DNA from: Arenimonas soli
Lineage (GTDB): Bacteria > Pseudomonadota > Gammaproteobacteria > Xanthomonadales > Xanthomonadaceae
Length of the DNA stretch: 64,000 nucleotides
Direction of reading: 5' to 3'
Assembly (NCBI RefSeq): GCF_014643775.1
Contig: NZ_BMKC01000001.1
Location: forward strand, 186,001-250,000
In this document: positions 1-9,664 of the stretch, one piece after another
Layout of the letters: every line of letters starts with the position of its first letter
Position numbering within the stretch: position 1 is the first letter of the stretch
The notes under the pieces: model-generated
Seen by the model: only the letters and a program-made list of their open reading frames with translations
What the model was told of the DNA's origin: nothing
The model's database searches: none
Program-made: the position numbers and the translations under genes

Positions 1-581
<581 letters not shown>

Positions 582-582
<1 letters not shown>

Positions 583-1181
583 TGGCCAGAATCAATCTGC
601 TTCCCTGGCGCGCCGAGCGACGCAAGCAGCGCCAGAAGGAATTCATGACCATGCTGGGCCTTTCGGCCGCGGCTGGCCTCCTGATCAGCTTCCTGATCGT
701 CGTCTACTACAACGGCCAGATCGAAGGCCAGCAGGGGCGCAACCAGTACCTGCGCGACCAGATCGTGCTGGTGGACCAGCAGATCACGGAAATCGAGGCC
801 CTGGACAAGAAGAAGGCCAACCTGCTTGCCCGCAAGCAGGTGATCGAGGAACTGCAGGCCAGCCGCTCGCAGATGGTGCACCTGTTCGACCAGCTGGTGC
901 GCACCATCCCCGAGGGCGTGCGCCTGAACTCGATCAAGCAGGCCGGCCAGCAGCTCACGCTGGAAGGTTCGGCCCAGTCCAACGCCCGGGTCAGCTCCTA
1001 CATGCGCAACCTGGAAGAGTCTGGCTGGATGGCCAACCCGGACCTCACGATCATCGAGGCCAAGGGTGACGACAGGGGCCTGCCCAATGCCTTCTCGCTG
1101 AAGGTGCAGCTGGTGACGCCCAAGCAGGACACCGACGACATGCCGGCCGAAAGCAACGCTGTCGCGGGAGGTGCCCAGTGA
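582..1181 (+). CDS. pilN: PilN, type IV pilus inner-membrane alignment protein
   Basis: 199 residues. The N-terminus MARINLLPWRAERRK holds the conserved INLLPWR motif that docks into PilM. One membrane segment follows (about residues 25-43), then a periplasmic coiled coil (about 45-105) and a small ferredoxin-like domain with VRLNSIKQAGQQLTLEGSA. PilN forms a heterodimer with PilO that links the cytoplasmic and outer-membrane parts of the pilus machine. The start overlaps the pilM stop by one base and the end overlaps pilO by four bases. Length and topology are normal for the family. Confidence 0.96.
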
Positions 1182-1810
1182 GCAACAACATCGACCTTCG
1201 CAACCTCGATTTCAACAACTCCGGGGCCTGGCCGATCCAGGTCAAGGTGGGCGCCTGCGTTCTGCTTATCGCGCTGATCATCGGCCTGGGCTGGTATCTG
1301 TTCGTCAGCGACAGGCGCCTGATGCTGCAGGCGGAAGAGTCCACCGAAATCCAGCTGCGTGAAGAGTTCCAGGGCAAGCAGGGACGCGCCGCGAACCTCG
1401 AGCCGCTCAAGCAGCAGCTGGCCCAGATGGAAGTGATGCTGCAGCAGATGCTGCGGCAGCTGCCGAGCAAGAACGAGATGCCCGACCTGATCGTCGACAT
1501 TTCGCAGACCGCGCTCGCGGCAGGCATCAACAACGAGCTGTTCCAGCCCGGCGCCGAAAGCCAGCGCGAGTTCTATGCCGAAAAGCCGATCCAGCTGCGC
1601 ATGGTGGGCTCCTACCACCAGTTCGGCGCCTTCGTCAGCGGCGTGGCTTCGCTGCCGCGCGTGGTCATCATGACCATGCACGACATCTCGCTGCAGCCAC
1701 GTGACGGCTCGGACGGCATCCTGGTGCTTTCGGGCACGGTCAAGACCTACCGGTACCTCGATGAAGAAGAGGAAGCCGGGGATTCCAATACCGCGGGAGG
1801 CTCCAAGTGA
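1178..1810 (+). CDS. pilO: PilO, type IV pilus inner-membrane alignment protein
   Basis: 210 residues from a GTG start that overlaps the pilN stop (GTGA). The short cytoplasmic N-terminus contains NLDFNNSGAWPIQVK. A membrane helix at about 25-46 is followed by a coiled coil (about 50-100) and a periplasmic ferredoxin-like domain. PilO pairs with PilN and contacts the lipoprotein PilP. GTG is preferred because no ATG gives a full-length product and the overlap geometry matches the other junctions in this operon. The C-terminus is acidic (DEEEEAGD). Confidence 0.95.
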   Translation: MSNNIDLRNLDFNNSGAWPIQVKVGACVLLIALIIGLGWYLFVSDRRLMLQAEESTEIQLREEFQGKQGRAANLEPLKQQLAQMEVMLQQMLRQLPSKNEMPDLIVDISQTALAAGINNELFQPGAESQREFYAEKPIQLRMVGSYHQFGAFVSGVASLPRVVIMTMHDISLQPRDGSDGILVLSGTVKTYRYLDEEEEAGDSNTAGGSK

Positions 1811-2334
1811 TGGCCCCGTCCATGACCCGTAAAGCCATGAGCGGGCTGCTTATCGCGGCCATCGCGCTGTCCCTGTCGGCCTGCACCCGTGGCAAGCGTG
1901 ACCTCGAGGCCTGGGTGGCCGAGGTCAAGGCACGCCCGGCGCCGCCGCTGGACCCGCTGCCGGTGATGAAGCAGTTCGAAACCTTTGAATATGCCGCGCA
2001 GGACATGCGCGACCCGTTCGCCCAGCCCAGTGCGGACCGCGACAGCAGCAACGCACTGCGGCCAGACCCGAATCGGCGCAAGGAGGTCCTCGAGGCCTTC
2101 CCGCTCGATAGCCTGGACATGGTCGGCACGATCGGTGGTGGTGCCGACGTGGTCGGGCTGGTGATGGGACCGGACCGCGTCACGCATCGCGTGCGGGCCG
2201 GCAACTACCTGGGTCTCAACGACGGTCGTATCACCGCGGTTTATGAAGACCGCATCGAGATTGTCGAACTCGTACCGGATGGGGCGGGAGACTGGCTGGA
2301 ACGCCAGGCCCGTATCGCCCTTGAAGACAATTGA
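1807..2334 (+). CDS. pilP: PilP, pilus assembly lipoprotein
   Basis: About 175 residues. The start is either GTG at 1807, overlapping the pilO stop, or the adjacent in-frame ATG at 1810. A lipoprotein signal ends in the lipobox LSAC near residue 26. The mature protein has the PilP pattern: a disordered linker with DPFAQP, then a small beta-sandwich with SLDMVGTIGGG and the run VRAGNYLGLNDGRI. PilP bridges PilN/PilO in the inner membrane to the PilQ secretin. The GNYLGLNDG turn is a hallmark of this family. Confidence 0.95.
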   Translation: MMAPSMTRKAMSGLLIAAIALSLSACTRGKRDLEAWVAEVKARPAPPLDPLPVMKQFETFEYAAQDMRDPFAQPSADRDSSNALRPDPNRRKEVLEAFPLDSLDMVGTIGGGADVVGLVMGPDRVTHRVRAGNYLGLNDGRITAVYEDRIEIVELVPDGAGDWLERQARIALEDN

Positions 2335-2349
2335 TTGGGGGAATGCACG

Positions 2350-4503
2350 ATGACCGCGAATAAAACGATCGGCGAGGGGATGGGCACCAAGCGACGCTGG
2401 GTGCTGGCCATGGGAGCGCTCGCCGTCGGCATGGCGACGTCGCTTTCCGCGCTGGCAGCAAACGTCCTGCAGGACGTCCGCTATGCCTCGGCACCCGGAG
2501 GCAAGGTGGACATCACCCTGGAGTTCTCCGAACCCGTTGGTGACGTGCAGGCTTTCACCACCGACACGCCCCCGCGAATCGCGATGGACCTGCCCGGGAC
2601 CAGCAATGGCCTGGACCAGCGCCGCATCGTGATCGGCAGCGGCGCCACGTCGGCCGTGTCCGCCGTCGAGGCAGGCGGCCGGACCCGCGTCGTGGTGGAC
2701 CTGTTCCGCCCGGCCGGCTACACCACCCGCGCCGCCGGCAACCTGCTGGTGCTGACGGTGGACGGCGGTGCCCAGCCCAACAGCCTGGCGACCGGCCCTG
2801 ACCCGACCAAGAAGGTGGCGACCGCCCTGGAAGTGGCCAACATCGACTTCCGACGCGGTGAGAACGGCTCCGGCCGGGTCATCCTCAAGTTCAACGGAGA
2901 CGGTGCCGCCGCCGACATGCGCAACGAAGGCAACCGCCTGGTCGTCGACGTCGCCAACGCCAGCATCCCGGAGGCCCTGCGCCGCCGGCTGGACGTGACC
3001 GACTTCGCCACCCCGGTGCAGAGCCTCGAGCCCAATGCCAATGCCGGCAGCACCCGCCTGGTGATCCACACCAACGGCGCCGTCGACTCCATGGCCTACC
3101 AGACCGGCAACGAATACGTCGTCGAGGTCACGCCCAAGCGTGGCGCCGCCGGCACGATCGTCGCCGGGGCGCCCGGCCGTGCGGCCGGTGCGGTTGCCGG
3201 TGAACCGGAAGCCAAGCGCTACGCCGGCCGTCCGGTGACCTTCAATTTCCAGGACGTGCCGGTCCGTACGGTGCTGCAGCTCATCGCCGAGGAGTCCGGC
3301 CTGAACGTGGTCGCGGCCGACACCGTGCAGGGCAACGTGACCCTGCGCCTGATGAACGTGCCCTGGGACCAGGCCATGGACATCGTGCTGCGCGCCAAGC
3401 AGCTCGACAAGCGTCGTGACGGCAACGTCATCTGGGTCGCGCCGCAGAAGGAAATCGCCGACTTCGAGAAGGCGGTTGCCGATGCCCGCATCGCCAACGA
3501 GGACCGTGAGCCGCTGGTCACCGAATACATCCCGGTGAACTACGGCATTGCCGAGGACATCGCTGGCCTGCTGACCGACGAGAGCAAGCAGGCCCAGACC
3601 ACCGGCGGTGGCGGCGGTGAAACGCGCGCCGGCGGTGGCTTCCTGTCGCCGCGCGGCAGCGTCAGCTTCGACTCGCGCACCAACACCCTGCTGGTCATCG
3701 ACATCCAGAGCAAGGTGGACGAGATCAAGAACATGCTCGCCACCCTCGACCGCCCGGTCGACCAGGTGCTGATCGAGGCCCGCATCGTGGTCGCCACCGA
3801 AGTCTTCGCCCGCGAACTGGGCGTGATGTTCGGCGTCCAGGACCGGACCGGCGTGCTGCCCAACAGCAACGAGACCACCACGGACTCCGGCTTCATCGTC
3901 GACCTGCCGGTGAACCCGGCGGCCGGCATCCTCAACCTCAGCATCCTGCGCCAGGACATCGCCCTGGACCTGGAACTGTCGGCGCTCGAGGAAGAAGGCC
4001 GCGGCGAAGTGGTTTCCAACCCGCGCGTCATCACCGCCAACCAGCGTGAGGCCATCATCCGCCAGGGTGACGAAGTGGCCTACCTGACGATCCAGCCGGC
4101 CGCCACGCCGGGTGCCGTCGCCCAGGCGACCGTCGAGTTCAAGGAAGTGCTGCTTGAGCTCAAGGTCACCCCGACCATCACCCAGGACGGCCGCGTCTAC
4201 CTGAACCTGGCCGTGAAGAAGGACGAGGTCAGCGAGCTTGTCGCCAACCCGTCCGGTGGCTTCGTGCCGCAGATCGCCCGTCGCGAGGTCAGCACCGCGG
4301 TGCTGATCGACAACGGCCAGACCGTGGTCGTGGGCGGCGTGTACGAGTTCAGCAACCGCGAGGACCTGCGCAAGGTTCCCTTCCTCGGCGACCTGCCGGT
4401 GCTGGGCAACCTGTTCAAGAACAAGAGCCGCGGCATTCAGAAGGCCGAGCTGCTGATCTTCGTCACCCCGCGCATCCTGCAGGTGGCGCACCGGGGTTCC
4501 TGA
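2350..4503 (+). CDS. pilQ: PilQ, type IV pilus outer-membrane secretin
   Basis: 717 residues from ATG 2350. A TTG 15 bases upstream is in frame but less likely. A signal peptide ends near ALA/AN (residues 35-38). Domains in order: two AMIN peptidoglycan-binding modules (about 38-135 and 158-262), an STN/secretin N0 domain (about 295-365), a NolW/N1 ring domain (about 390-470) with a Gly-rich loop near 419-430, and the C-terminal secretin barrel (about 540-712) with VPFLGDLPVLGNLFKNK. PilQ is the outer-membrane channel through which the pilus fibre passes. It closes the operon and is followed by a terminator hairpin. Confidence 0.97.
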   Translation: MTANKTIGEGMGTKRRWVLAMGALAVGMATSLSALAANVLQDVRYASAPGGKVDITLEFSEPVGDVQAFTTDTPPRIAMDLPGTSNGLDQRRIVIGSGATSAVSAVEAGGRTRVVVDLFRPAGYTTRAAGNLLVLTVDGGAQPNSLATGPDPTKKVATALEVANIDFRRGENGSGRVILKFNGDGAAADMRNEGNRLVVDVANASIPEALRRRLDVTDFATPVQSLEPNANAGSTRLVIHTNGAVDSMAYQTGNEYVVEVTPKRGAAGTIVAGAPGRAAGAVAGEPEAKRYAGRPVTFNFQDVPVRTVLQLIAEESGLNVVAADTVQGNVTLRLMNVPWDQAMDIVLRAKQLDKRRDGNVIWVAPQKEIADFEKAVADARIANEDREPLVTEYIPVNYGIAEDIAGLLTDESKQAQTTGGGGGETRAGGGFLSPRGSVSFDSRTNTLLVIDIQSKVDEIKNMLATLDRPVDQVLIEARIVVATEVFARELGVMFGVQDRTGVLPNSNETTTDSGFIVDLPVNPAAGILNLSILRQDIALDLELSALEEEGRGEVVSNPRVITANQREAIIRQGDEVAYLTIQPAATPGAVAQATVEFKEVLLELKVTPTITQDGRVYLNLAVKKDEVSELVANPSGGFVPQIARREVSTAVLIDNGQTVVVGGVYEFSNREDLRKVPFLGDLPVLGNLFKNKSRGIQKAELLIFVTPRILQVAHRGS

Positions 4504-4529
4504 CCGAACCCGGGTGGCTGAACCCACGG

Positions 4530-4557
4530 ACAGGGCCGCGCAAGCGGCCCTGTTTGT
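4530..4557 (+). terminator. Rho-independent terminator after pilQ
   Basis: A perfect 10-bp stem, ACAGGGCCGC and GCGGCCCTGT, with a GCAA tetraloop is followed by TTGTTT. It sits 27 bases after the pilQ stop and before the next gene, so it ends the pil operon transcript. Confidence 0.9.
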
Positions 4558-4575
4558 TTCTGGCATCCTGAGCCC

Positions 4576-5757
4576 ATGAATCCGTCGCTGCGAACCACGC
4601 TGCAGGCCGGCGAGGTCCTCTTCCGGGAAGGGGACCCACCCGACACCGCCTACCTGATCGAAACCGGCGGCATCGAAGTACGGGCCAGGCAGCGCGGCAA
4701 GGACGTGGTGCTGAGCCTGCTGGGTCCCGGCGACCTGGTCGGCGAGATGGCCGTCATCGACGACTCCCCGCGCACCGCCACGGCAATCGCCATCAGCGAC
4801 ACGGTGCTGTTCCCGATAGACCGCAGCCAGATCGCCGAGCGCCTGGCCGGCACGGACCCGATCGTGCGCTCCCTTCTCGAAGGGCAGCTAAAGCGCTATC
4901 GCGGCGCGCTCTCGGCGCTGCAGGGCCGGGGTCCGGATACCGCCCCGGTGCCCATGACCACCTCCGAGCGCCTGGGCGTCAACAAGATCCGGCTCGAGTC
5001 GCAGCTGCGCGAGGCCCTGGCCGCGCGGGGTCTGGAACTGAGCCTGCAGCCCCTGCTCGACGTCGACCGCGGCCGCATTGCCGGTTACGAAGCGCTGGTG
5101 CGCTGGCACCATCCCGAACGTGGCCCGATTTCGCCCGTCGAGTTCGTGGCCCTGGCCGAAGAAACTTCGCTGATCGTTCCCGTCGGTGAGTATGTGATGG
5201 ACGCCGCCTGCGAATCGGTGGCGCGGCTGGTTGAAGCCGGCCACGGCCATCCTTTCGTCGCCGTGAACGTATCGGCGCGCCAGCTTTCCCACCCCGGCCT
5301 GGTCGAACGCATCGTCGCCCGGGCCGACGCGGCCAGCCTGCCGCGCGGCAGCATCAAGCTCGAGATCACCGAAAGCCAGGTGCTCGACTACGACCTGGTC
5401 GGCCAGGTGATCTCGCTGTGCCACAACCACGGCATCAAGGTGGCGCTGGACGATTTCGGCACCGGCTATTCCCACCTCGCGCACCTGCATCGGCTTGAGT
5501 TCGACGTGCTCAAGGTCGACCAGGCCTTTTCCCGGCACATGCTCGGCGACCCGCGGGCCATGGCGGTGGTCGAGGCGGTCGTGCAGCTGGGCAGGGCACT
5601 GCAGGCGGAGATCGTGGTCGAGGGCGTCGAGACGTCGGCCCAACTGCAGGCGCTGCGGAGGCTGGGCTGCCACTACGCGCAGGGCTATCTGATTGGCAGG
5701 CCGCGCACGTTGACGGACATCCTTGCCGAATCGCCACCGGGTCCCTTCGGCGGCTGA
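4576..5757 (+). CDS. Cyclic-nucleotide-binding domain fused to EAL c-di-GMP phosphodiesterase
   Basis: 393 residues with no signal peptide or membrane segment. Residues about 8-115 form a Crp-like cyclic-nucleotide-binding domain with GDLVGEMAVIDDSPRTATA, including the phosphate-binding Glu57 and Arg66. Residues about 145-385 form an EAL domain. Its catalytic set looks complete: EAL at 172-174, Asn231, Glu263 (KLEITES), DDFGTG at 292-297, Lys313, EGVE at 349-352 and Gln369. A working phosphodiesterase that hydrolyses c-di-GMP under cNMP control is therefore expected. It is the first gene after the pilQ terminator, which suggests a link to twitching or surface behaviour, but that link is inference from position. 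Confidence 0.9.
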   Translation: MNPSLRTTLQAGEVLFREGDPPDTAYLIETGGIEVRARQRGKDVVLSLLGPGDLVGEMAVIDDSPRTATAIAISDTVLFPIDRSQIAERLAGTDPIVRSLLEGQLKRYRGALSALQGRGPDTAPVPMTTSERLGVNKIRLESQLREALAARGLELSLQPLLDVDRGRIAGYEALVRWHHPERGPISPVEFVALAEETSLIVPVGEYVMDAACESVARLVEAGHGHPFVAVNVSARQLSHPGLVERIVARADAASLPRGSIKLEITESQVLDYDLVGQVISLCHNHGIKVALDDFGTGYSHLAHLHRLEFDVLKVDQAFSRHMLGDPRAMAVVEAVVQLGRALQAEIVVEGVETSAQLQALRRLGCHYAQGYLIGRPRTLTDILAESPPGPFGG

Positions 5758-5798
5758 GGTAAGCTTCGTCCAGACCCAGGCCGCACGGAGCGCCAGGA

Positions 5799-7091
5799 AT
5801 GCCCCCGATGTCACTGCACACCCGCATGCTGGTCGGCTTCATCGCCGGCACCGTGCTGGGCCTTGCCGCCAATCTATTCGCCGCCGACGCCGGCTGGCTC
5901 GACCTGGTGACGACCTATGTCGCCGACCCGGTCGGCCAGGTTTTCCTGCGCCTGCTGTTCATGCTGGTCATCCCGTTGGTGTTTTCCGCGCTGGTGCTGG
6001 GCGTGGTGGAAATCGGCGACCCGCAGTCGTTGGGGCGCATCGGCGGCAAGACCCTGGTGTGGATCCTGGCCGTCACCACCATCGCGGTGACCATCGGCTT
6101 GGTGATGGTGAACCTGATCCGCCCAGGCCAGGGCATCCCGCCGGAGCTGGGCGCGGAAATCATGGCAGGTGCGGGCGAGCGCGCAACGCAGATCGCCGCC
6201 GGCCGCGAGCAGGTTTCGGGCCTCCAGGTGCTGCTGAACATCGTGCCGCGCAACCCCGTGGCCGCCGCGGCCAACGGCGACCTGATCGCGGTCATGTTCT
6301 TCGCGCTGATGTTCGGCATCGCCGCCACCGTCATCCGCAGCGACGGCACCCGCTCCTTCGTATCGGCGGTGCAGGGTGTCTACGACATCTGCCTGAAGCT
6401 GATCGACTGGGTCATCCGGCTGGCGCCCTGGGCCGTGGCGGCGCTGTTGTTCTCTATCACCGCCAAGCTGGGTTTCGACGTGCTGGTCCAGCTGGCGCGA
6501 TTCGTCGGCACCGTGCTGGCCGCGCTGGCGATCCACTTCTTCATCGTCTTCCCGATCCTGCTGCGCGTCTTCGGCGGCATGTCGCCGGTGGCCTTCTTCC
6601 GGGGCGCGCAGCCGGCGCTGCTGACGGCGTTTTCGACGTCGTCGTCCAGCGCCACCCTGCCGACCACCCTGAAGGTGACCGAAGAAGCCCTGGGGGTGCC
6701 GCGCCGGGTCGCGCGCTTCGTCTGCACCCTTGGCGCCACCGCGAACATGAATGGCACGGCCCTGTTCGAAGGCATCACGGTGCTCTTCCTGGCCCAGTTC
6801 TTCGGCGTGGACCTGAGCCTGTTCCAGCAGGCCATGATCCTGGTGCTGTGCATGCTCGGTTCGATCGGCGCCGCCGGCGTGCCCGGCGGCTCGCTGCCGG
6901 TGATCGCGATGATCCTGGCCATGTTCGGCATCCCGCCCGAGGGCATCGGCCTGATCCTGGGCGTCGACCGCCTGCTGGACATGTGCCGCACGGTGGTGAA
7001 CGTGGGCGGCGACATGGTCGGCTCGGTGGTCATCGGCCGCAGCGAGGAAGGCGTGCGCGAATCCCCGCCCGAACCCGCGGCGGCCGGCTAG
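5799..7091 (+). CDS. Dicarboxylate/amino acid:cation symporter (DAACS family)
   Basis: About 430 residues with the GltPh/DctA fold: eight membrane helices and two re-entrant hairpins. The serine-rich HP1 tip reads FSTSSSSATLPTTL, and TM7 carries the GATANMNGTALFEG motif whose NMNGT binds sodium and substrate. The HP2 region is GAAGVPGGSLPVI. The family imports glutamate/aspartate or C4-dicarboxylates with Na+ or H+; the sequence alone does not settle which. An in-frame ATG nine bases downstream (5808) has a better-spaced AGGA and may be the true start. The gene stands alone between the EAL gene and transketolase. Confidence 0.92.
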   Translation: MPPMSLHTRMLVGFIAGTVLGLAANLFAADAGWLDLVTTYVADPVGQVFLRLLFMLVIPLVFSALVLGVVEIGDPQSLGRIGGKTLVWILAVTTIAVTIGLVMVNLIRPGQGIPPELGAEIMAGAGERATQIAAGREQVSGLQVLLNIVPRNPVAAAANGDLIAVMFFALMFGIAATVIRSDGTRSFVSAVQGVYDICLKLIDWVIRLAPWAVAALLFSITAKLGFDVLVQLARFVGTVLAALAIHFFIVFPILLRVFGGMSPVAFFRGAQPALLTAFSTSSSSATLPTTLKVTEEALGVPRRVARFVCTLGATANMNGTALFEGITVLFLAQFFGVDLSLFQQAMILVLCMLGSIGAAGVPGGSLPVIAMILAMFGIPPEGIGLILGVDRLLDMCRTVVNVGGDMVGSVVIGRSEEGVRESPPEPAAAG

Positions 7092-7190
7092 CACCCCGGC
7101 GGGGCCGGTTCAAGCGCGACATCGGCGGCCGGGTCGGCGACAATAGCGCCCCGTTGGCCCGGCCCCGGGCCCCACGCCCTGGACGCCCCG

Positions 7191-9194
7191 ATGACCACGC
7201 CTTCCCGCCGCGACCTCGCCAACGCCCTGCGTTTCCTCGCCATCGATGCCGTCGAGGCCGCCAAGTCCGGCCATCCCGGCATGCCGATGGGCATGGCCGA
7301 CATCGCCGAAGTGCTGTGGAACGACTTCCTCAGCCACAACCCGAACAACCCCAAGTGGTTCAACCGCGACCGCTTCGTGCTGTCCAACGGCCACGGTTCG
7401 ATGCTGGTCTACGGCCTGCTGCACCTGTCGGGCTACGACCTGCCGATCGAGGAGCTGCGCAATTTCCGCCAGCTGCACAGCAAGACCGCCGGCCACCCGG
7501 AATTCGGCCATACGCCCGGCGTCGAGACCACCACCGGGCCGCTCGGCCAGGGCCTGGCCAACGCCGTGGGCATGGCGCTGGCCGAGCAGCTGCTGGCGCA
7601 GCGCTTCAACCGCCCGGAATTCGACATCGTCGACCACCACACCTGGGTGTTCCTGGGCGACGGCTGCCTGATGGAAGGCATCTCGCACGAAGTGGCCTCG
7701 CTGGCCGGCACCTGGGGCCTGGGCAAGCTGATCGCGCTCTGGGACGACAACCGCATCTCCATCGACGGCGACACCTCGGGCTGGTTCACCGACGACACCG
7801 CCGCCCGCTTCGAGGCCTATGGCTGGCAGGTCATCCGCAAGGTGGACGGCCACGATCCGCAGGAAATCGCCCAGGCCATCCGCACCGCCCAGGCTGAAAC
7901 CGGCAAGCCGACCCTGATCTGCTGCCGCACTACCATTGGCTTCGGCTCCCCCGGCAAGGCGGGCAAGGAATCGAGCCATGGCGCGCCGCTGGGCAAGGAC
8001 GAAGTGGCCGCCACCCGCGAAGCCCTGGGCTGGCCACACGCGCCGTTTGAAATCCCGGCCGGGATCCGCGACGGCTGGCGCGCCGGCAACAGCGGCCTGG
8101 TGCGCGAAGAACAGTGGAACCAGCGCTTCGACGCTTACGCCAAGGCCTACCCGGAGCTGGCCGCCGAACTCGTGCGCCGCTCGCACGGTGAGCTGCCCGA
8201 GGATTTCGCCGACGCCGCCCAGGCCTATATCGCCAAGCTGCAGCAAGACGGCCCGGTGGTGGCCTCGCGCAAGGCATCGCAGATGGCGCTCGACGCCTTC
8301 GGCCCGCTGCTGCCGGAACTGATCGGCGGTTCGGCCGACCTGGCGCATTCGAACCTGACCCTGTGGAAGGGCAGCAAGTCGGTCACCAGCGGCGACCCCA
8401 GCGCCAACTACATCCATTACGGCGTGCGCGAGTTCGGCATGTCCGCCATCAGCAACGGCCTGGCCCTGCACGGCGGCTTCATTCCCTACGACGCCACCTT
8501 CCTGGTTTTTTCCGACTACTCGCGCAACGCCCTGCGCATGTCGGCGCTCATCCCCACCCGCGCCATCCACGTGTTCACCCACGATTCGATCGGCCTGGGC
8601 GAAGACGGCCCGACCCACCAGCCGGTCGAGCACCTGGCGGCGCTGCGCTACATCCCCAACAACGACGTCTGGCGTCCCTGCGACGCGGTCGAGTCAGCCG
8701 TGTCCTGGCAGGCGGCGATCGAACGCACCGACGGCCCCAGCTGCCTGGTGTTCAGCCGCCAGAACCTGGCGCACCAGCCGCGCACCCGGCAGCAGCTGGC
8801 CGACATCGCCCGCGGCGGCTACGTGCTGTCGGATCCGGGCGAAGGCAGCTTCGACCTGATCCTGGTCGCCACCGGTTCGGAAGTGGAGCTGGCCATGGAG
8901 GCCATGCGCCGCCTGGCCGACAAGGGCGTCAAGGCCCGGGTCGTGTCCATGCCCTGCGCCGAGGTGTTCGCACGCCAGCCGATCGAGTGGCGCGAAGGCG
9001 TGCTGCCGGGCTGGTGCCGCAAGCGGGTGGCCGTGGAAGCCGGCGTCACCGGCTACTGGCGCCAGTTCGTCGGCCTGGACGGCGCCGTGGTCGGTATCGA
9101 CCAGTTCGGCGCCTCGGCGCCGGCCGACAAGCTGTTCCCGCACTTCGGCATCACCGTCGATGCGGTGGTTGACGCGGCGACGTCGCTCGCCTGA
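7191..9194 (+). CDS. tkt: Transketolase
   Basis: 667 residues, the usual bacterial length. It transfers two-carbon ketol units in the pentose phosphate pathway using thiamine diphosphate. Recognisable parts are [13 protein letters not shown] near the N-terminus, [14 protein letters not shown], the ThDP/Mg motif GDGCLMEG followed by [11 protein letters not shown], the pyrimidine-domain segment [20 protein letters not shown], and a C-terminal domain with [14 protein letters not shown]. It is cytosolic and is tail-to-tail with the ArsR gene. It starts with ATG after a G/C-rich leader that has no obvious strong Shine-Dalgarno. Confidence 0.97.
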   Translation: MTTPSRRDLANALRFLAIDAVEAAKSGHPGMPMGMADIAEVLWNDFLSHNPNNPKWFNRDRFVLSNGHGSMLVYGLLHLSGYDLPIEELRNFRQLHSKTAGHPEFGHTPGVETTTGPLGQGLANAVGMALAEQLLAQRFNRPEFDIVDHHTWVFLGDGCLMEGISHEVASLAGTWGLGKLIALWDDNRISIDGDTSGWFTDDTAARFEAYGWQVIRKVDGHDPQEIAQAIRTAQAETGKPTLICCRTTIGFGSPGKAGKESSHGAPLGKDEVAATREALGWPHAPFEIPAGIRDGWRAGNSGLVREEQWNQRFDAYAKAYPELAAELVRRSHGELPEDFADAAQAYIAKLQQDGPVVASRKASQMALDAFGPLLPELIGGSADLAHSNLTLWKGSKSVTSGDPSANYIHYGVREFGMSAISNGLALHGGFIPYDATFLVFSDYSRNALRMSALIPTRAIHVFTHDSIGLGEDGPTHQPVEHLAALRYIPNNDVWRPCDAVESAVSWQAAIERTDGPSCLVFSRQNLAHQPRTRQQLADIARGGYVLSDPGEGSFDLILVATGSEVELAMEAMRRLADKGVKARVVSMPCAEVFARQPIEWREGVLPGWCRKRVAVEAGVTGYWRQFVGLDGAVVGIDQFGASAPADKLFPHFGITVDAVVDAATSLA

Positions 9195-9220
9195 GGCCAT
9201 GATCCGGGGCCCCGCGCCCC

Positions 9221-9568
9221 CTAGTCTTGCGCCGGGCCGCAAAGGTTCCGGTGCAGCACTTCGATGACGTCGTGCACCGTGCCGTCGGCCACCGAGTAGA
9301 AGACCGTCTGCGCCTCGCGCCGGGTCGCCACCAGGTTCTTTTCGCGCAGCACCGCCAGGTGCTGTGACAGCGCCGACTGGCTCAGCGGCACCAGGGCGTT
9401 TATCTCGCCCACCGACATTTCCCTCTCCACCAGCAGGCACAGCACCCGCAGGCGCTGCGGGTTGGCCATGGCCTTGAGCAGCTCGGCGGCGGCTTCCGAC
9501 GCCGATTCCATCAGTTCGGCCGAATTGATGGCGGGGTCGGGGGTGGGCTGGCGGGTGGAAGCGGTCAT
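9221..9568 (-). CDS. ArsR-family repressor of the BigR/SqrR persulfide-sensor type
   Basis: 115 residues from ATG 9568. An in-frame GTG 36 bases upstream would place the start in the promoter region and is not favoured. The winged helix contains LSQSALSQHLAVLREKNLV, the recognition helix and turn. Two cysteines, Cys44 (RLRVLCLLVE) and Cys110 (LHRNLC), are 66 residues apart. That is the spacing of the redox pair in BigR (42/108) and SqrR (41/107), which form a tetrasulfide or disulfide with persulfides and then release DNA. It has none of the arsenic- or metal-binding cysteine patterns. It is divergent from the sqr operon, so it is inferred to repress that operon and itself. Confidence 0.9.
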   Translation of the reverse strand: MTASTRQPTPDPAINSAELMESASEAAAELLKAMANPQRLRVLCLLVEREMSVGEINALVPLSQSALSQHLAVLREKNLVATRREAQTVFYSVADGTVHDVIEVLHRNLCGPAQD

Positions 9569-9589
9569 GGGTCTGCCTGTGCGGGGGTG

Positions 9590-9632
9590 TTGACAGCATG
9601 CCACATTACTAATTAAGATTCTACTAAATTAG
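9590..9632 (+). promoter_or_regulatory. sqr promoter with inverted-repeat operator for the ArsR-type sensor
   Basis: A TTGACA hexamer (9590-9595) and TAAGAT (9614-9619) with an 18-base spacer form a good sigma-70 promoter reading toward sqr. The half-sites CTAATT (9609-9614) and AATTAG (9627-9632) form an inverted repeat that brackets the -10 element. The stretch is AT-rich in otherwise very GC-rich DNA. This is where an ArsR-family repressor is expected to bind. Assignment to the neighbouring regulator is inference. Confidence 0.72.
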
Positions 9633-9664
9633 CACCGCCGGATAGACCGGCCCGGGAGTAGAGC

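Noticed and set aside
1747-4566. A 939-codon open frame antisense to pilP and pilQ
   Set aside because: It is a high-GC shadow: His/Gly/Asp/Val-rich low-complexity protein with no fold, opposite well-identified pil genes.
5723-7897. A 724-codon plus-strand frame overlapping the symporter and transketolase genes
   Set aside because: It is an alternative frame rich in Arg, Pro and Gly, spanning two real genes.
9569-9604. Longer ArsR protein from GTG 9604
   Set aside because: The extra 12 residues (with two adjacent cysteines) would overlap the -35 region of the divergent sqr promoter and have no counterpart in BigR/SqrR.
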